A stretch of DNA of 33,325 nucleotides from Nodosilinea sp. LEGE 07088 (GCF_015207395.1 NZ_JADEWX010000052.1:1-33325); one strand, 5' to 3'; shown: positions 7,936 to 16,461, counted from the first letter of the stretch. Notes: generated from the letters alone by a model not told the origin. Numbers and translations: made by a program.

Positions 7936-8919
7936 CTACATGCCTGATCGCCAAAGCAGGGCACCGACGCCTAGAGCGATCCACAGCAGGGTGGCTCGGC
8001 GGGTGAGGGCCAGGGCTTGCAGAATGCGATCGCCCGTAATCGGCACCACGGCATCCCCCAGTAGCGGCTTTTCCTGAATGTTGCCTCGGTATTGATTCTG
8101 CCCCCCCAGCTGCACGCCCAGGGTGGCGGCATAGGCGCATTCGCTCCAGCCCGCATTGGGGCTGGGGTCAGCGGCGGCGTCGCGACGGCACAGCGCCACC
8201 ACATGACCAGGCTGACCCGACAGTAGGGCAATGGTCAATACCGTTAGGCGGCAGGGCAGCCAGGTAAGTGCATCTTCGAGCCGGGCGCTAAACCAGCCCA
8301 GGTGAGTGTAGGGGGCATCGCGGTAGCCAATCATCGAATCCAGCGTGCTGGCGGCTTTGTAGGCTAGTGCGATCGGCACGCTACCCACCGGTAGAAAAGC
8401 ACCCACCAGGGCGTAGAAAAGCGGTGCCAGTACGCCATCGGTAGCATTTTCGCTCACGGTTTCTAGCACTGCTCTCAAGATCTCAGGTTCGTCCAGCGTC
8501 TCGGTATCGCGCCCCACATAGCGAGCCAGACGCTGCCGCGCCATGGAGATATCCCCACGCTCCAGCGGCGTCAGCACAGCCTCGGCGGCCTGACGCAGAC
8601 TGCGCCCCGCCAGGCAACTGGCCAAAAGCACCGCCTCACAGCCCAGCCCCAGTAACGGGTGCAGGCGGCTGGCTACAGTCACCAGGCCCCACCCCACCGC
8701 CCCACTGCCAATGATGACGCTCAGACCCAGGACAACACCCAGGCCGCGCTCCCCTAGCGGCGATCGCTTCAGGGCCAGAATTTTCTCGGTGCCCCAGCTA
8801 ATCGCTTGCCCGATAGCCTGTACCGGGTGGGGCCAGCCCCAGGGGTCGCCCACTAGGCGATCGCCCGCCGCTGCCAACACCAACACTGCCGCCCGACTAA
8901 ACCACAAAACTGACATCAT
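7936..8919 (-). CDS. cbiB: Adenosylcobinamide-phosphate synthase CbiB/CobD
   Basis: 327 residues from the ATG at 8919, which is followed at once by a second ATG at 8916. A longer frame back to 9024 lies inside the upstream gene. Conserved family features are DRLVGDPWGWPHPVQAIG near the N-terminus, DGVLAPLFYALVGA, YKAASTLDSMIGYRD, LGWFSARLEDALTWLPCRL and SPNAGWSECAYAATLGVQLG. The enzyme attaches the aminopropanol linker to adenosylcobyric acid in the inner membrane (late vitamin B12 synthesis). Its start overlaps the 3' end of the Rrf2 gene by about 23 bases, so the two form a coupled unit. I see no cobalamin riboswitch in front of it. Confidence 0.95.
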   Translation of the reverse strand: MMSVLWFSRAAVLVLAAAGDRLVGDPWGWPHPVQAIGQAISWGTEKILALKRSPLGERGLGVVLGLSVIIGSGAVGWGLVTVASRLHPLLGLGCEAVLLASCLAGRSLRQAAEAVLTPLERGDISMARQRLARYVGRDTETLDEPEILRAVLETVSENATDGVLAPLFYALVGAFLPVGSVPIALAYKAASTLDSMIGYRDAPYTHLGWFSARLEDALTWLPCRLTVLTIALLSGQPGHVVALCRRDAAADPSPNAGWSECAYAATLGVQLGGQNQYRGNIQEKPLLGDAVVPITGDRILQALALTRRATLLWIALGVGALLWRSGM

Positions 8920-9340
8920 CCCCCTGGGCCGCCTGCCAACTGCGGGCATCGAAGTACAGATCTTCCAGGGAAATACTATAGAGCGCTTCCCTGAGCTTTT
9001 GGGAGAGGCGATTCCACACCGCAAAGGTGACCCAGTCTTCGGCCTGGTCGGCCTGGGGGCTGTGGCGGGGCAGTGGGTCTACCGCTTCGCCCACGGCCTC
9101 TAAGATCTGGCCCAAAAAAATCTGGTCAGCGGGCTTAGCCAGGCGATAGCCCCCGTGGGGGCCGCGCACCGATTCCAAAATGCCCGCCTGGCGCAGGGCA
9201 ATGAGAAGTTTTTCGAGGTAGGGCGGCGGCAATCCCTGGCGACTGGCGATGGTGTTGACCGAGACCGGCTGCCGCGAGGGATGCAGCGTCAGGTCGAGCA
9301 AAGCCTTAACGCTGTAGTGGCCGCGAGTCGTAAGTTTCAT
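8897..9340 (-). CDS. Rrf2 family transcriptional regulator lacking the Fe-S cysteines
   Basis: 147 residues from the ATG at 9340 (MKLTTRGHYSVKALLDL), the usual Rrf2 N-terminus; the frame upstream to 9400 runs into a palindrome and is unlikely to be coding. The winged helix-turn-helix spans about 5-65, with GLPPPYLEKLLIALRQAG and RGPHGGYRLAKP as recognition helix and wing. In IscR- and NsrR-type members three cysteines follow near residues 90-105; here that loop (DPLPRHSPQADQAEDW) has none, and the protein has no Cys at all. So an iron-sulfur sensing role is not supported. It is the first gene of a unit with cbiB and may control that unit through the palindrome upstream. Confidence 0.9.
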   Translation of the reverse strand: MKLTTRGHYSVKALLDLTLHPSRQPVSVNTIASRQGLPPPYLEKLLIALRQAGILESVRGPHGGYRLAKPADQIFLGQILEAVGEAVDPLPRHSPQADQAEDWVTFAVWNRLSQKLREALYSISLEDLYFDARSWQAAQGDDVSFVV

Positions 9341-9357
9341 AGCCCAGCTCGGCTCCT

Positions 9358-9394
9358 GATTGATCTGAAATAGGGTGATTGATTTGAAATAAGG
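9358..9394. repeat. Direct repeat of about 17 bp upstream of rrf2
   Basis: Two near-identical units, GATTGATCTGAAATAGG (9358-9374) and GATTGATTTGAAATAAGG (9377-9394), begin 19 bases apart. They lie between the rrf2 start and the 28-bp palindrome, where a promoter or operator is expected. Two copies spaced near two helical turns suggest a regulator-binding array, but this is inference. Confidence 0.6.
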
Positions 9395-9395
9395 C

Positions 9396-9423
9396 CCCAT
9401 CGTCGGGGCGCCCCGACGATGGG
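9396..9423. promoter_or_regulatory. 28-bp perfect palindrome upstream of rrf2-cbiB
   Basis: A perfect inverted repeat centred between 9409 and 9410; each half reads CCCATCGTCGGGGC. It lies 56-83 bases upstream of the Rrf2 start. There is no T tract on either side, so a terminator is unlikely. It could be an operator for the Rrf2 dimer or another regulator, or a dispersed palindromic repeat. Confidence 0.55.
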
Positions 9424-9830
9424 CGATCGCAGCAGTAGCCCCACCCCAGAGCGTTATCTACCTGAGTGTAGGCTAGCGCTTTGCCCATGACCAAAAACCA
9501 CCTTAGAACAAGCAGGCGGTTTGAAATTGTACCTGGCAACAGGCTTACTAGCTCGTTCACCATCGTCTACGCCAGCGTTAATTAGGCAGTTAAATCATCG
9601 AGATGACTATCATCTTTCTGAAAACTTGGATTAGGTAAAAATCTGCATCTCCTGACCAAAACCCGAAAAAAATCGGCGAATGTTTAGAGCCTTTAAAAAA
9701 AGAGAATGCAAAAACTATTTCGCTGTAGTATCATTTTGCCTGTTGTCATTAAAGTAGAGCTAGGGTGCGCAAGTTTGTTGCCCCTGCTCACATTGACTGG
9801 AGCAAACCGTTGTGAACGAGAATAGAGTTA

Positions 9831-10235
9831 ATGGCTAACGCAACTCAGGTAGAACCACTGGTCGGCGAAGAACTTATACAAAAAGTCAAGAACCTTGACG
9901 AACTCAGCAAAGAAGATAAGGCTAAAGCCTGCGGCTATTACAGCGTGACGAAGGGAGGTAATCCCCGCGTCAACATGATGAAATTTCGTAACGCCCTGAT
10001 CGAAGCCGAAGGGATTCAACTCGACAGTACCCAAAACGTTAACGGGCGCGGTGGCCGTAGTGCCAGCTATCGCCTTACGGTACAGTCTAACGGCAACCTC
10101 CTAATTGGCTCGACCTACACTAAGCAGATGGGCCTCAAGCCCGGTGATGAGTTTGAAATCACCCTCGGGCGTAAGCATATTCGTCTGAAGCAGCTTGGCG
10201 AAGACGGGGCTTTGTTAGGAGATGACGACGATTAA
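9831..10235 (+). CDS. cyAbrB family transcriptional regulator
   Basis: 134 residues. The N-terminal half carries the cyanobacterial signature KACGYYSVTKGGNPRVN (about residues 33-49), and the C-terminal half is the AbrB-like swapped-hairpin DNA-binding domain with LLIGSTYTKQMGLKPGDEFE and IRLKQLG. The tail is acidic. In cyanobacteria cyAbrB proteins are abundant global regulators of carbon/nitrogen balance and in Synechocystis affect inorganic-carbon genes including sbtA. The sequence looks nearer to the cyAbrB1 type than to cyAbrB2, judged by eye. A clear terminator follows, so the gene is probably monocistronic. Confidence 0.93.
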   Translation: MANATQVEPLVGEELIQKVKNLDELSKEDKAKACGYYSVTKGGNPRVNMMKFRNALIEAEGIQLDSTQNVNGRGGRSASYRLTVQSNGNLLIGSTYTKQMGLKPGDEFEITLGRKHIRLKQLGEDGALLGDDDD

Positions 10236-10305
10236 GACCGCCCCTAGGTGACCCGGTCTAGTCGAGCGATAAATGTGATCCGTTTTTAGGTCGCTTGAGT
10301 ACAAT

Positions 10306-10345
10306 GGGCAAACCAAGTCCGAAATGGGCTGGTTTGCTCTTTTTT
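10306..10345 (+). terminator. Rho-independent terminator after cyAbrB
   Basis: Stem GGGCAAACCA (10306-10315) pairs with TGGTTTGCTC (10330-10339) with one G-T pair, around a 14-base loop, followed by a run of T to 10345. It lies about 70 bases after the cyAbrB stop. Confidence 0.85.
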
Positions 10346-10502
10346 AGTGACCCTCAGCTGTCAAATGGACTTGTCTTTAGCTGTCTTTAAGTAATTTAAA
10401 CGCCCTAGGCGGCAGCTTTTTGTGTTCTGGTTTCGGGTTGTTGTATACCGCCTGAGCCCAAATAGGTAGGGTGTTAAAAGTAAGGGATTGTGTAGTTAGT
10501 CT

Positions 10503-11972
10503 ATGAACTTTCCTATAGTTTTAGACATTGCCCTGGGGCTAGTCTTTATCTTCTTTGTCTTGAGTCTATTGGCAAGTGAGGCTCAGGAGATTATTGGCAC
10601 GCTTTTGCAGTGGCGGGCCGAGCATTTAAAGCAATCTATTGAGGTTCTCTTAGCTGGTAATGAGCGCGACAAGGAGAAGGCGGCCCAAGCCCTGGCCGAC
10701 GCCCTCTACGAGAGCCCCTGGATTCGCAGTTTAGACCAAGAAGCTAAGGGGTCGATCGCCCGTTCGTTCCGACAAATTTCGCATTTTATTGGCCGTGTTT
10801 ATCGTACTGTTACCGGCCAGCGTAACGTGTTTGGGGTGGGCAAAACCAGCGGCCCGTCTTACATTCCCGCTGAAGCCTTTGCCAACAGTTTGCTAGAGCG
10901 GATGCAGCTGGGTGACCTATGGCAGGTGCTGGCCGACGATCGCATTGCTGGCTTTGCTCGCGATCGCCTGTTGGCCCCAGTGGCCAATATTCTCAGCGAC
11001 CTCAAGGCCAGTACCGGTAACGAGTTTTTGCTCAATGCCGAGTTGCAGCAGCTCGAAGAAGGTGTCCATACGATTGTCGATGATTTTCGGGCGGGCATTG
11101 TCTCGCTGCCCGAAAGCCTCGATCGTTTGGTCAGTCGCCTCGATGACTTTAGCCTGATGGCCAAAGATATTTTGCCCGACAACCACCCCCTAACCGAGAC
11201 ATTTTTGCGCCGCCTAGACTACATCAAGCGCGGATTAGCCAGCACCTCTACCGAGAAAGCGGCCCTGCTCAGCAAGCTGCGGCCCAATGTGGCTAATCTG
11301 CTCGACGTGTTTGACCCCAATAGTGCGGTCTACGCTGAGCTCAGCCGTCTGGCTCAGGCCGATAACCCCACCGCCCAAGCCCTGCTCGATCAGCTAGGTC
11401 AGGCACCGATTACCCCGGCTCTACGCGACAGTCTGGCGGCGATCGCCAGCCGGGTTGAGGCCACCGCCGATGCCACTCGCGACGAGGTCAAGCGCTTTGG
11501 CTTTGAAATCGAGAAGTGGTTTGATCGCGGCATGGAGCGGGCCACTGGTGTTTACAAACGCAATGCCAAAGCCGTAGCCCTGCTGATTGGCATTGCCACC
11601 GCAGTGTCGATCAACGCCGACACCTTTCACATTGCCACTCGCCTGGCGGTTGACCCCATTCTACGAACTTCGATTACCCAGACCGCCGACCAGCTTGTGG
11701 CCGACTCCAGTGGCGACTTTAATGACAGCATTGGCCAAATGCAGGAGGCCGTTAACCAGGCCCTAGACGAGATTCCGTTTCCCCTGGGCTATAACGATGT
11801 TGTCATCCAGCAGCAGCTGGCGGCTGAAGAAACATGGCCCGTCAAGTTTATTCCCCGTCGTCTGCTGGGCTGGCTAGTGAGCGGCTTTGCGATTTCCATG
11901 GGGTCGACCTTTTGGTTTAACGTGCTCAAGAAAGTGGTGAATGTGCGCAACACGGGCGAGAAGGCAGAGTAG
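10503..11972 (+). CDS. Unknown membrane-anchored protein with long helical middle region
   Basis: 489 residues; I do not recognise a named family. Residues 5-24 are a membrane segment at the N-terminus, and two more lie near 355-371 and 453-473. The 330 residues between the first two are polar, largely helical and rich in Ala/Leu/Glu/Asp, with LL-rich heptad-like stretches (about 178-225 and 255-320). A compact conserved-looking block WFDRGMERATGVYKRNAK (339-356) precedes the second membrane segment. The last helix is followed by a short basic tail. Such a layout suits a scaffold or membrane-organising protein. It stands alone, followed by a GC-rich spacer and the peptidase gene. Confidence 0.8.
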   Translation: MNFPIVLDIALGLVFIFFVLSLLASEAQEIIGTLLQWRAEHLKQSIEVLLAGNERDKEKAAQALADALYESPWIRSLDQEAKGSIARSFRQISHFIGRVYRTVTGQRNVFGVGKTSGPSYIPAEAFANSLLERMQLGDLWQVLADDRIAGFARDRLLAPVANILSDLKASTGNEFLLNAELQQLEEGVHTIVDDFRAGIVSLPESLDRLVSRLDDFSLMAKDILPDNHPLTETFLRRLDYIKRGLASTSTEKAALLSKLRPNVANLLDVFDPNSAVYAELSRLAQADNPTAQALLDQLGQAPITPALRDSLAAIASRVEATADATRDEVKRFGFEIEKWFDRGMERATGVYKRNAKAVALLIGIATAVSINADTFHIATRLAVDPILRTSITQTADQLVADSSGDFNDSIGQMQEAVNQALDEIPFPLGYNDVVIQQQLAAEETWPVKFIPRRLLGWLVSGFAISMGSTFWFNVLKKVVNVRNTGEKAE

Positions 11973-12009
11973 TAGCGGGCGGTGAAGGTGGTGGCTATGG
12001 TCTACAGCC

Positions 12010-12038
12010 GGGGGAGCCGAGGAGCCGGGGAGCCGGGG
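12010..12038. repeat. GGGGAGCC-type low-complexity tract
   Basis: Short imperfect tandem units of GGGGAGCCG type. A similar GGGAGCTAG-type tract occurs at 21769-21793. Such tracts look like intergenic spacer sequence, which argues that the following peptidase gene starts downstream of it. Confidence 0.6.
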
Positions 12039-12074
12039 TCGGTACAATCGCTGCATGTATCGGGGAGAAAGCCA

Positions 12075-12782
12075 GTGGTCGCGATCGAGGCCTGCGGATT
12101 AAATCGGGATGGGGGTGAATACCGTTGCCAACAGCCCCTCAACCTCTACAAAACGCCCCGCCTAGAAGGGTTGGTGACCCAGGCGGCGGCAGGGCGCCAG
12201 CTGTGGCTAGCCGACAGCCCCGAGCAGGGGGCCTGGGCCGTTACCCTCTGCGCAGACAATTACTCCGGCTGGATTAGCGATCGCGATCGCACCACCCTAG
12301 CACCCGCTGCACGGCCCTATCGTGCACGGCCCCTCGATCGCGCCGCCATTGTGCCCCGTCTACCTGCGGTCATTGGCTTTACCCATCGGGCCATGGCCAC
12401 CCCCAATACCTACCTATGGGGCGGCACGGTCGAGCCCAATTTTGACTGTTCTGGGCTGATGCAGACCGCCTTTGCGGCGGCGGGCATTTGCCTGCCCCGC
12501 GACTCGTACCAGCAAGAAGCCTTTACCCAACCCATCGCCTGGGACGACCTGGAGCCAGGCGACCTGGTCTTTTTTGGGACTCCCGATCGCACCAAGCATG
12601 TGGGGCTCTACCTGGGGCAGGGTAACTATATCCACAGCTCCGGCATTGACCAGGGGCGCAACGGCATTGGCATTGATTCGCTTGTCGATCTGGCCCACCC
12701 GGTCAGCGCCGCCTACTATCCTCAGCGCCGCCGCCCGGGCCGGGTCATGGCCAGCTACTGCCCCGGCAATCTGGTGGGTTAG
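12075..12782 (+). CDS. NlpC/P60 (C40) cell-wall peptidase with SH3-like N-terminal domain
   Basis: 235 residues from a proposed GTG at 12075. A longer frame from 11982 would translate a GC-rich spacer tract, so I reject it. Residues about 14-70 look like the bacterial SH3-like domain of cyanobacterial P60 proteins (YRCQQPLNLYKTP onward, ending SGWI). The papain-like domain follows, with Cys125 in FDCSGLMQ, His175 in KHVGLYLG and His187 in YIHSS as the catalytic triad. Family members cut the D-gamma-glutamyl/diaminoacid bond of peptidoglycan stem peptides. I see no convincing signal peptide with this start, which fits several cyanobacterial relatives but leaves the route of action open. Confidence 0.87.
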   Translation: MVAIEACGLNRDGGEYRCQQPLNLYKTPRLEGLVTQAAAGRQLWLADSPEQGAWAVTLCADNYSGWISDRDRTTLAPAARPYRARPLDRAAIVPRLPAVIGFTHRAMATPNTYLWGGTVEPNFDCSGLMQTAFAAAGICLPRDSYQQEAFTQPIAWDDLEPGDLVFFGTPDRTKHVGLYLGQGNYIHSSGIDQGRNGIGIDSLVDLAHPVSAAYYPQRRRPGRVMASYCPGNLVG

Positions 12783-12929
12783 CTCCAGTTGAGAGCCCCC
12801 ATGATGGCTCGACTTGAGGGATGAAAAATATCCCGTTGCGCAGGGCTAAATTTCACCGTCGTACACCTGTAGACTCAGGTCACATCATCCGATCGCTTGC
12901 GCTGACCTGGTCGTCTCTCTCTGGCTGCT

Positions 12930-13940
12930 ATGCTCTCCTCCATCCACCCACCTGCGTCATCTGTCCTCCCCCAGGAAATAGCCCCGATCGACATTTCGGT
13001 CGTGGTGCCCATCTACAACGAATACGACAGTCTGCCTGCCCTGGTCGAGGCCGTCACCGCTGTACTCACCCCCCTGGGTCGTCCCTGGGAACTGATCTGC
13101 ATCGACGACGGCTCCACCGACGGCTCTAGCGATCGCCTGCGAGAGCTAACCCAGCCATACCCCCAACTGCGAGCCGTTATCTTGCGCCGCAACTACGGTC
13201 AAACGGCAGCCATGGCCGCCGGGTTTGACCTGGCCCGAGGCCCGGTAGTAGTCACCATGGATGGTGACCTGCAAAACGATCCGGTCGATATTCCCCACCT
13301 GATCGAGCGTCTTGACGAGGGCTATGACCTGGTCAGCGGCTGGCGCAAAAATCGCCAAGACAACACCCTGACGCGGCTGATTCCGTCGAAAATTGCCAAC
13401 TGGCTGATCGGCACCGTTACCGGCGTTGAGCTGCACGACTACGGCTGCTCGATGAAGGCCTACCGGGCCGAGGTGATTCACGACCTCAACCTCTACGGCG
13501 AACTGCACCGCTTTTTGCCCGCCCTGGCGGTGATCGAAGGGGCCCGCATTACCGAAATGCCCGTCACCCACCACCGCCGCCGCTTTGGTACCAGCAAATA
13601 CGGCCTGGGCCGTACCCTGCGGGTGATGATGGACATGCTCACCGTCTATTTTATGAAAAAGTTTCTGACCCGCCCTATGCATATTTTTGGCAGTCTAGGG
13701 TTGATATCGATGGTGGCCGGGGTGGCCCTGGGCATTTACCTCACCCTGGTGAAAATTTTGGCGGGTCAGGATATTGGCGATCGCCCTCTTTTGGTCTTAG
13801 CCGTTGTGCTGCTGCTGGCGGGCATTCAGCTATTTAGCTTTGGCCTGCTGGCCGAGCTGCTGATGCGCACCTACCACGAATCGCAGCAACGACCGATCTA
13901 CCGGGTGCGCGAGGTGGTGAGTACTGGGGGTGAGCCGTAG
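12930..13940 (+). CDS. Family 2 glycosyltransferase of the DPM1/GtrB/ArnC type
   Basis: 336 residues. The GT-A domain (about 20-230) shows VVVPIYNEYDSL, CIDDGSTDGS with Asp59/Asp60, and the metal motif MDGDLQNDP (110-118). The motif RRRFGTSKYGLGRTLRV comes just before the membrane part, and two helices follow (about 236-262 and 275-305). This layout fits enzymes that move a sugar from a nucleotide donor to polyprenyl phosphate at the membrane, feeding lipid or polysaccharide glycosylation. It converges with hpnH; a role in hopanoid glycosylation is conceivable but not shown. Confidence 0.92.
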   Translation: MLSSIHPPASSVLPQEIAPIDISVVVPIYNEYDSLPALVEAVTAVLTPLGRPWELICIDDGSTDGSSDRLRELTQPYPQLRAVILRRNYGQTAAMAAGFDLARGPVVVTMDGDLQNDPVDIPHLIERLDEGYDLVSGWRKNRQDNTLTRLIPSKIANWLIGTVTGVELHDYGCSMKAYRAEVIHDLNLYGELHRFLPALAVIEGARITEMPVTHHRRRFGTSKYGLGRTLRVMMDMLTVYFMKKFLTRPMHIFGSLGLISMVAGVALGIYLTLVKILAGQDIGDRPLLVLAVVLLLAGIQLFSFGLLAELLMRTYHESQQRPIYRVREVVSTGGEP

Positions 13941-14062
13941 TCGTGATTGAGCGCACCCTGAGCGCAAGCAGGGGTGAAAGAAACCAAATCCCAAACCGAG
14001 CCGAACTTGGCGGCCCCCAAGGGCAGAGGAGCTAGGGGCACAACCCAGAAAATACGTCCAGG

Positions 14063-14087
14063 TAGGGGCGCAGGCCCTGCGCCCTAG
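14063..14087. repeat. Degenerate dispersed palindrome (TAGGGGC type)
   Basis: GGGCGCAG (14066-14073) pairs perfectly with CTGCGCCC (14077-14084) around a three-base loop, with TAG and CTA-like ends. It resembles the perfect palindrome at 24221-24252, which also has TAGGGGC/GCCCCTA ends. It sits between the convergent glycosyltransferase and hpnH genes. Confidence 0.55.
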
Positions 14088-14140
14088 CGAGAAACCTCGA
14101 AGAATTTGGGGGTCTCTATTACCCAGTTCTCCCAAGACAA

Positions 14141-15151
14141 CTAAAAGAGGCTGGTGAGCGATCGCAGCATATTCTGCGGATTCAGAGCATCCTCTGCCGC
14201 TGTGGGCTCATAGCCACAGTGCACCATGCAGTCGGCACACTGGGGGTTGCCGCTCTTGTGGCCATACTGATCCCAGTCGGTGTTGTCGAGCAGTTCTTGA
14301 AAGGTCTCGTAGTGGCCTTCGTTGAGCAAATAGCAGGGCTTTTGCCAGCCCAACACGCTATAGCTGGGGCTGCCCCAGGGAGTGCAGTCGTAGTCTTTTT
14401 GCCCCATCAAAAAGTCTAAAAAGAGCGGGTTGTGGTTAAACTCCCACTGCTTTTTGCCCGCGGTAAACGGGGCCAAAATTTCTCTAAACAGCGCCTTTGT
14501 TTGCTCCCGCTTGAGAAAGTGATCCTGGTTGGGAGCCCACTCATAGCTGTAGCCCGGCGACACCATCATGCCGTCGACCTTGAGTTCTGTCAGGTAGTCA
14601 AACAGATCTTGAATCTCCTGGGGGTCGGTGCCCTCAAACACGGTGGTGTTGGTGGTGACCCGAAACCTCCGCGCTTTGGCAGCCCGAATGGCGCTGATGG
14701 CGACATCAAACACACCCGCGCGATCGACACAGTGATCGTGCAGCGCTTTCATGCCGTCGAGGTGCACGCTGAAGGTGAGATAGGGCGACGGCGTAAACTT
14801 GGCGAGGCTTTTTTCGAGCAGCAGACCGTTGGTGCAGAGATAGACAAACTTTCGGCGATCGACCAGCCCCTGCACAATTTCATCAATCTGCGGATGCAGC
14901 AGCGGTTCCCCACCGGGAATCGACACCACTGGAGCCCCGCACTCTTCAGCCGCCGCGAAGCAGTCTGCGGGGGATAAATTTTGTTTCAAGATCTCCTTGG
15001 GGTGCTGAATCTTGCCACAGCCCGAGCAGGCTAGGTTGCAGCGAAACAGGGGCTCTAGCATCAGCACCAGAGGGTACTGCTTGCGACCTTTGAGGCGCTG
15101 GGTCACCAGATACTGCCCCACGCCTAGGGCCTGCTGCATGTGAATGGCCAT
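14141..15151 (-). CDS. hpnH: Adenosyl-hopene transferase HpnH (radical SAM)
   Basis: 336 residues, the usual family length. The radical SAM cluster motif is [11 protein letters not shown] with Cys38, Cys42 and Cys45 (C-x3-C-x2-C), followed by PGGEPLLH. The C-terminal block [13 protein letters not shown] is typical of HpnH. The enzyme joins a 5'-deoxyadenosyl radical to diploptene to make adenosylhopane, the first step of side-chain elongation in bacteriohopanepolyols. A GAGGAG site lies upstream of the ATG. It is divergent from a squalene/phytoene-synthase-family gene, with a 399-bp shared control region. No hpnG or shc is in the window. Confidence 0.95.
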   Translation of the reverse strand: MAIHMQQALGVGQYLVTQRLKGRKQYPLVLMLEPLFRCNLACSGCGKIQHPKEILKQNLSPADCFAAAEECGAPVVSIPGGEPLLHPQIDEIVQGLVDRRKFVYLCTNGLLLEKSLAKFTPSPYLTFSVHLDGMKALHDHCVDRAGVFDVAISAIRAAKARRFRVTTNTTVFEGTDPQEIQDLFDYLTELKVDGMMVSPGYSYEWAPNQDHFLKREQTKALFREILAPFTAGKKQWEFNHNPLFLDFLMGQKDYDCTPWGSPSYSVLGWQKPCYLLNEGHYETFQELLDNTDWDQYGHKSGNPQCADCMVHCGYEPTAAEDALNPQNMLRSLTSLF

Positions 15152-15550
15152 ATCTCTTCACTCCTCGGGTGTGATGGTTCGAAGGTAAACCCTGCATCAG
15201 GGCGGCTTGCACCGGGGCGGTTGCTAATGCCAGTCCTTCGAAGCCTGAGATTAAATATTTAACCACCGTAGTTCATTTTGGAGAGAACGGTTGTCTTCAG
15301 CCCAATATCACGCTCTCCTAAATCTCGTCATGCCGTTATTTCTGGTGCCAGAATGAAGCATCTTGACTGTTTTAACCGGTTTAGCCCGCACCTATCACTG
15401 GAGGCAACGCGGTTCACAGATGCCTCAGGTATTGGTACTCTCAGGTACCGCCTATAGCGAACTTAGGCGCCGTTAATGCTCTATTAATGCTTGCTGGCCG
15501 AAATTCAACCAATATGGTCGAAAATCCAAGTAGTGTGAGGAGATCGCTCG
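15152..15550. promoter_or_regulatory. Divergent control region between hpnH and the prenyl synthase gene
   Basis: About 400 bases with no gene. Near the prenyl synthase start there is a short direct repeat TTAATGCT (15473-15480 and 15484-15491, 11 bases apart) and a weak inverted repeat GCCTA...TAGGC. These are candidate binding sites only. Confidence 0.45.
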
Positions 15551-16396
15551 ATGCCATCTATCAAATCTGCGCTGGACTTGCTGAAGGAGACTAGCAGAAC
15601 CTTCTTTATCCCGATTAGCTTGCTGCCCAACCGCCTCCAGGAGGCGGTTGCTTCGGCATACCTGTGCATGAGAGCGATTGACCAGATCGAAGACCACCCC
15701 ACCCTAGACAGTGACACTAAGGTAAAGCTGTTGCGCCAGCTGAGCCTCAACCTGCAGGCGGGTACAGAAGCCTCGGAGGTAGACGATTTTATCGCCGGGT
15801 TTGACGGCTACGAGCATCAGCTGGAGGAAGTAACCCTCCGAATTGGTGAGTGGGCCTTATTGGCCCCCGATACGATCGCCCCCCGCATCTGGGATGCCAC
15901 CGCCGCCATGGCCGATCGCATGGCCTACTGGGTTGAGCAAAACTGGACGATCAAAACCGAAGCCGATCTCGATCGCTACACCTTTAGCGTGGCCGGGGCT
16001 GTGGGGCTGATGCTGTCTGACCTGTGGGCCTGGTACGACGGCACCGAAACCAGCCGCATGGAGGCGATCGGCTTTGGCCGTGGCCTGCAATCGGTAAATA
16101 TTTTGCGCAATCACCTGGAAGACAGCGATCGCGGCGTCGACTTCTTCCCTGACGGGTGGACGGCAGATGACATGCAGCGCTATGCTCGTCGCAACCTAAA
16201 GATGGCCGATGCCTACACTCAGGCCCTGCCCCAGGGGCCTGCTCTGCTGTTTTGCCGCATTCCCCTGGCCCTGGCCCACGCCACCGTCGATGCGCTAGCC
16301 CAGGGCCGTGAGAAGCTGAGTCGGGCTGACGTGATGGCGATCGTGACGCCGCTCCTCGGCATTGGCAAATCTAACGGTCTTATGACTAAAGTCTAA
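15551..16396 (+). CDS. Squalene/phytoene synthase family protein
   Basis: 281 residues. The first Asp-rich motif is AIDQIEDHP (Asp44, Asp48) and the second is in NILRNHLEDSDRG (Asp191), followed by FFPDGW. SRTFFIPISLLP near the N-terminus is typical of trans-head-to-head prenyl synthases. The first motif (one-residue spacing different from DxxDE) and the FFPDGW block look more like squalene-synthase/HpnC-type members than carotenoid phytoene synthases. The substrate is probably farnesyl diphosphate, but this is not certain from sequence. A TGAGGAG site precedes the ATG. The head-to-head position with hpnH favours hopanoid precursor supply. Confidence 0.9.
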   Translation: MPSIKSALDLLKETSRTFFIPISLLPNRLQEAVASAYLCMRAIDQIEDHPTLDSDTKVKLLRQLSLNLQAGTEASEVDDFIAGFDGYEHQLEEVTLRIGEWALLAPDTIAPRIWDATAAMADRMAYWVEQNWTIKTEADLDRYTFSVAGAVGLMLSDLWAWYDGTETSRMEAIGFGRGLQSVNILRNHLEDSDRGVDFFPDGWTADDMQRYARRNLKMADAYTQALPQGPALLFCRIPLALAHATVDALAQGREKLSRADVMAIVTPLLGIGKSNGLMTKV

Positions 16397-16461
16397 TGAG
16401 CATCTTCTATCTCTTAAATGATTCACGTTTACGACCAAAATCGTCGTCTGCGATGTTTGCT

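Larger units (their letters stand above)
9341..9830. other. Divergent intergenic region between rrf2 and cyAbrB
   Basis: About 490 bases without a gene. The rrf2 side holds a direct repeat and a 28-bp palindrome, annotated separately. The cyAbrB side (about 9590-9750) is AT-rich with A/T tracts and should contain the cyAbrB promoter; I could not fix one with confidence. Confidence 0.5.

Noticed and set aside
11982-12074. N-terminal extension of the NlpC/P60 protein from 11982
   Set aside because: It translates a GC-rich tandem spacer and the domain begins later; GTG at 12075 is preferred.
14432-14977. 181-residue plus-strand open frame inside hpnH
   Set aside because: Antisense shadow of the strong HpnH coding frame.
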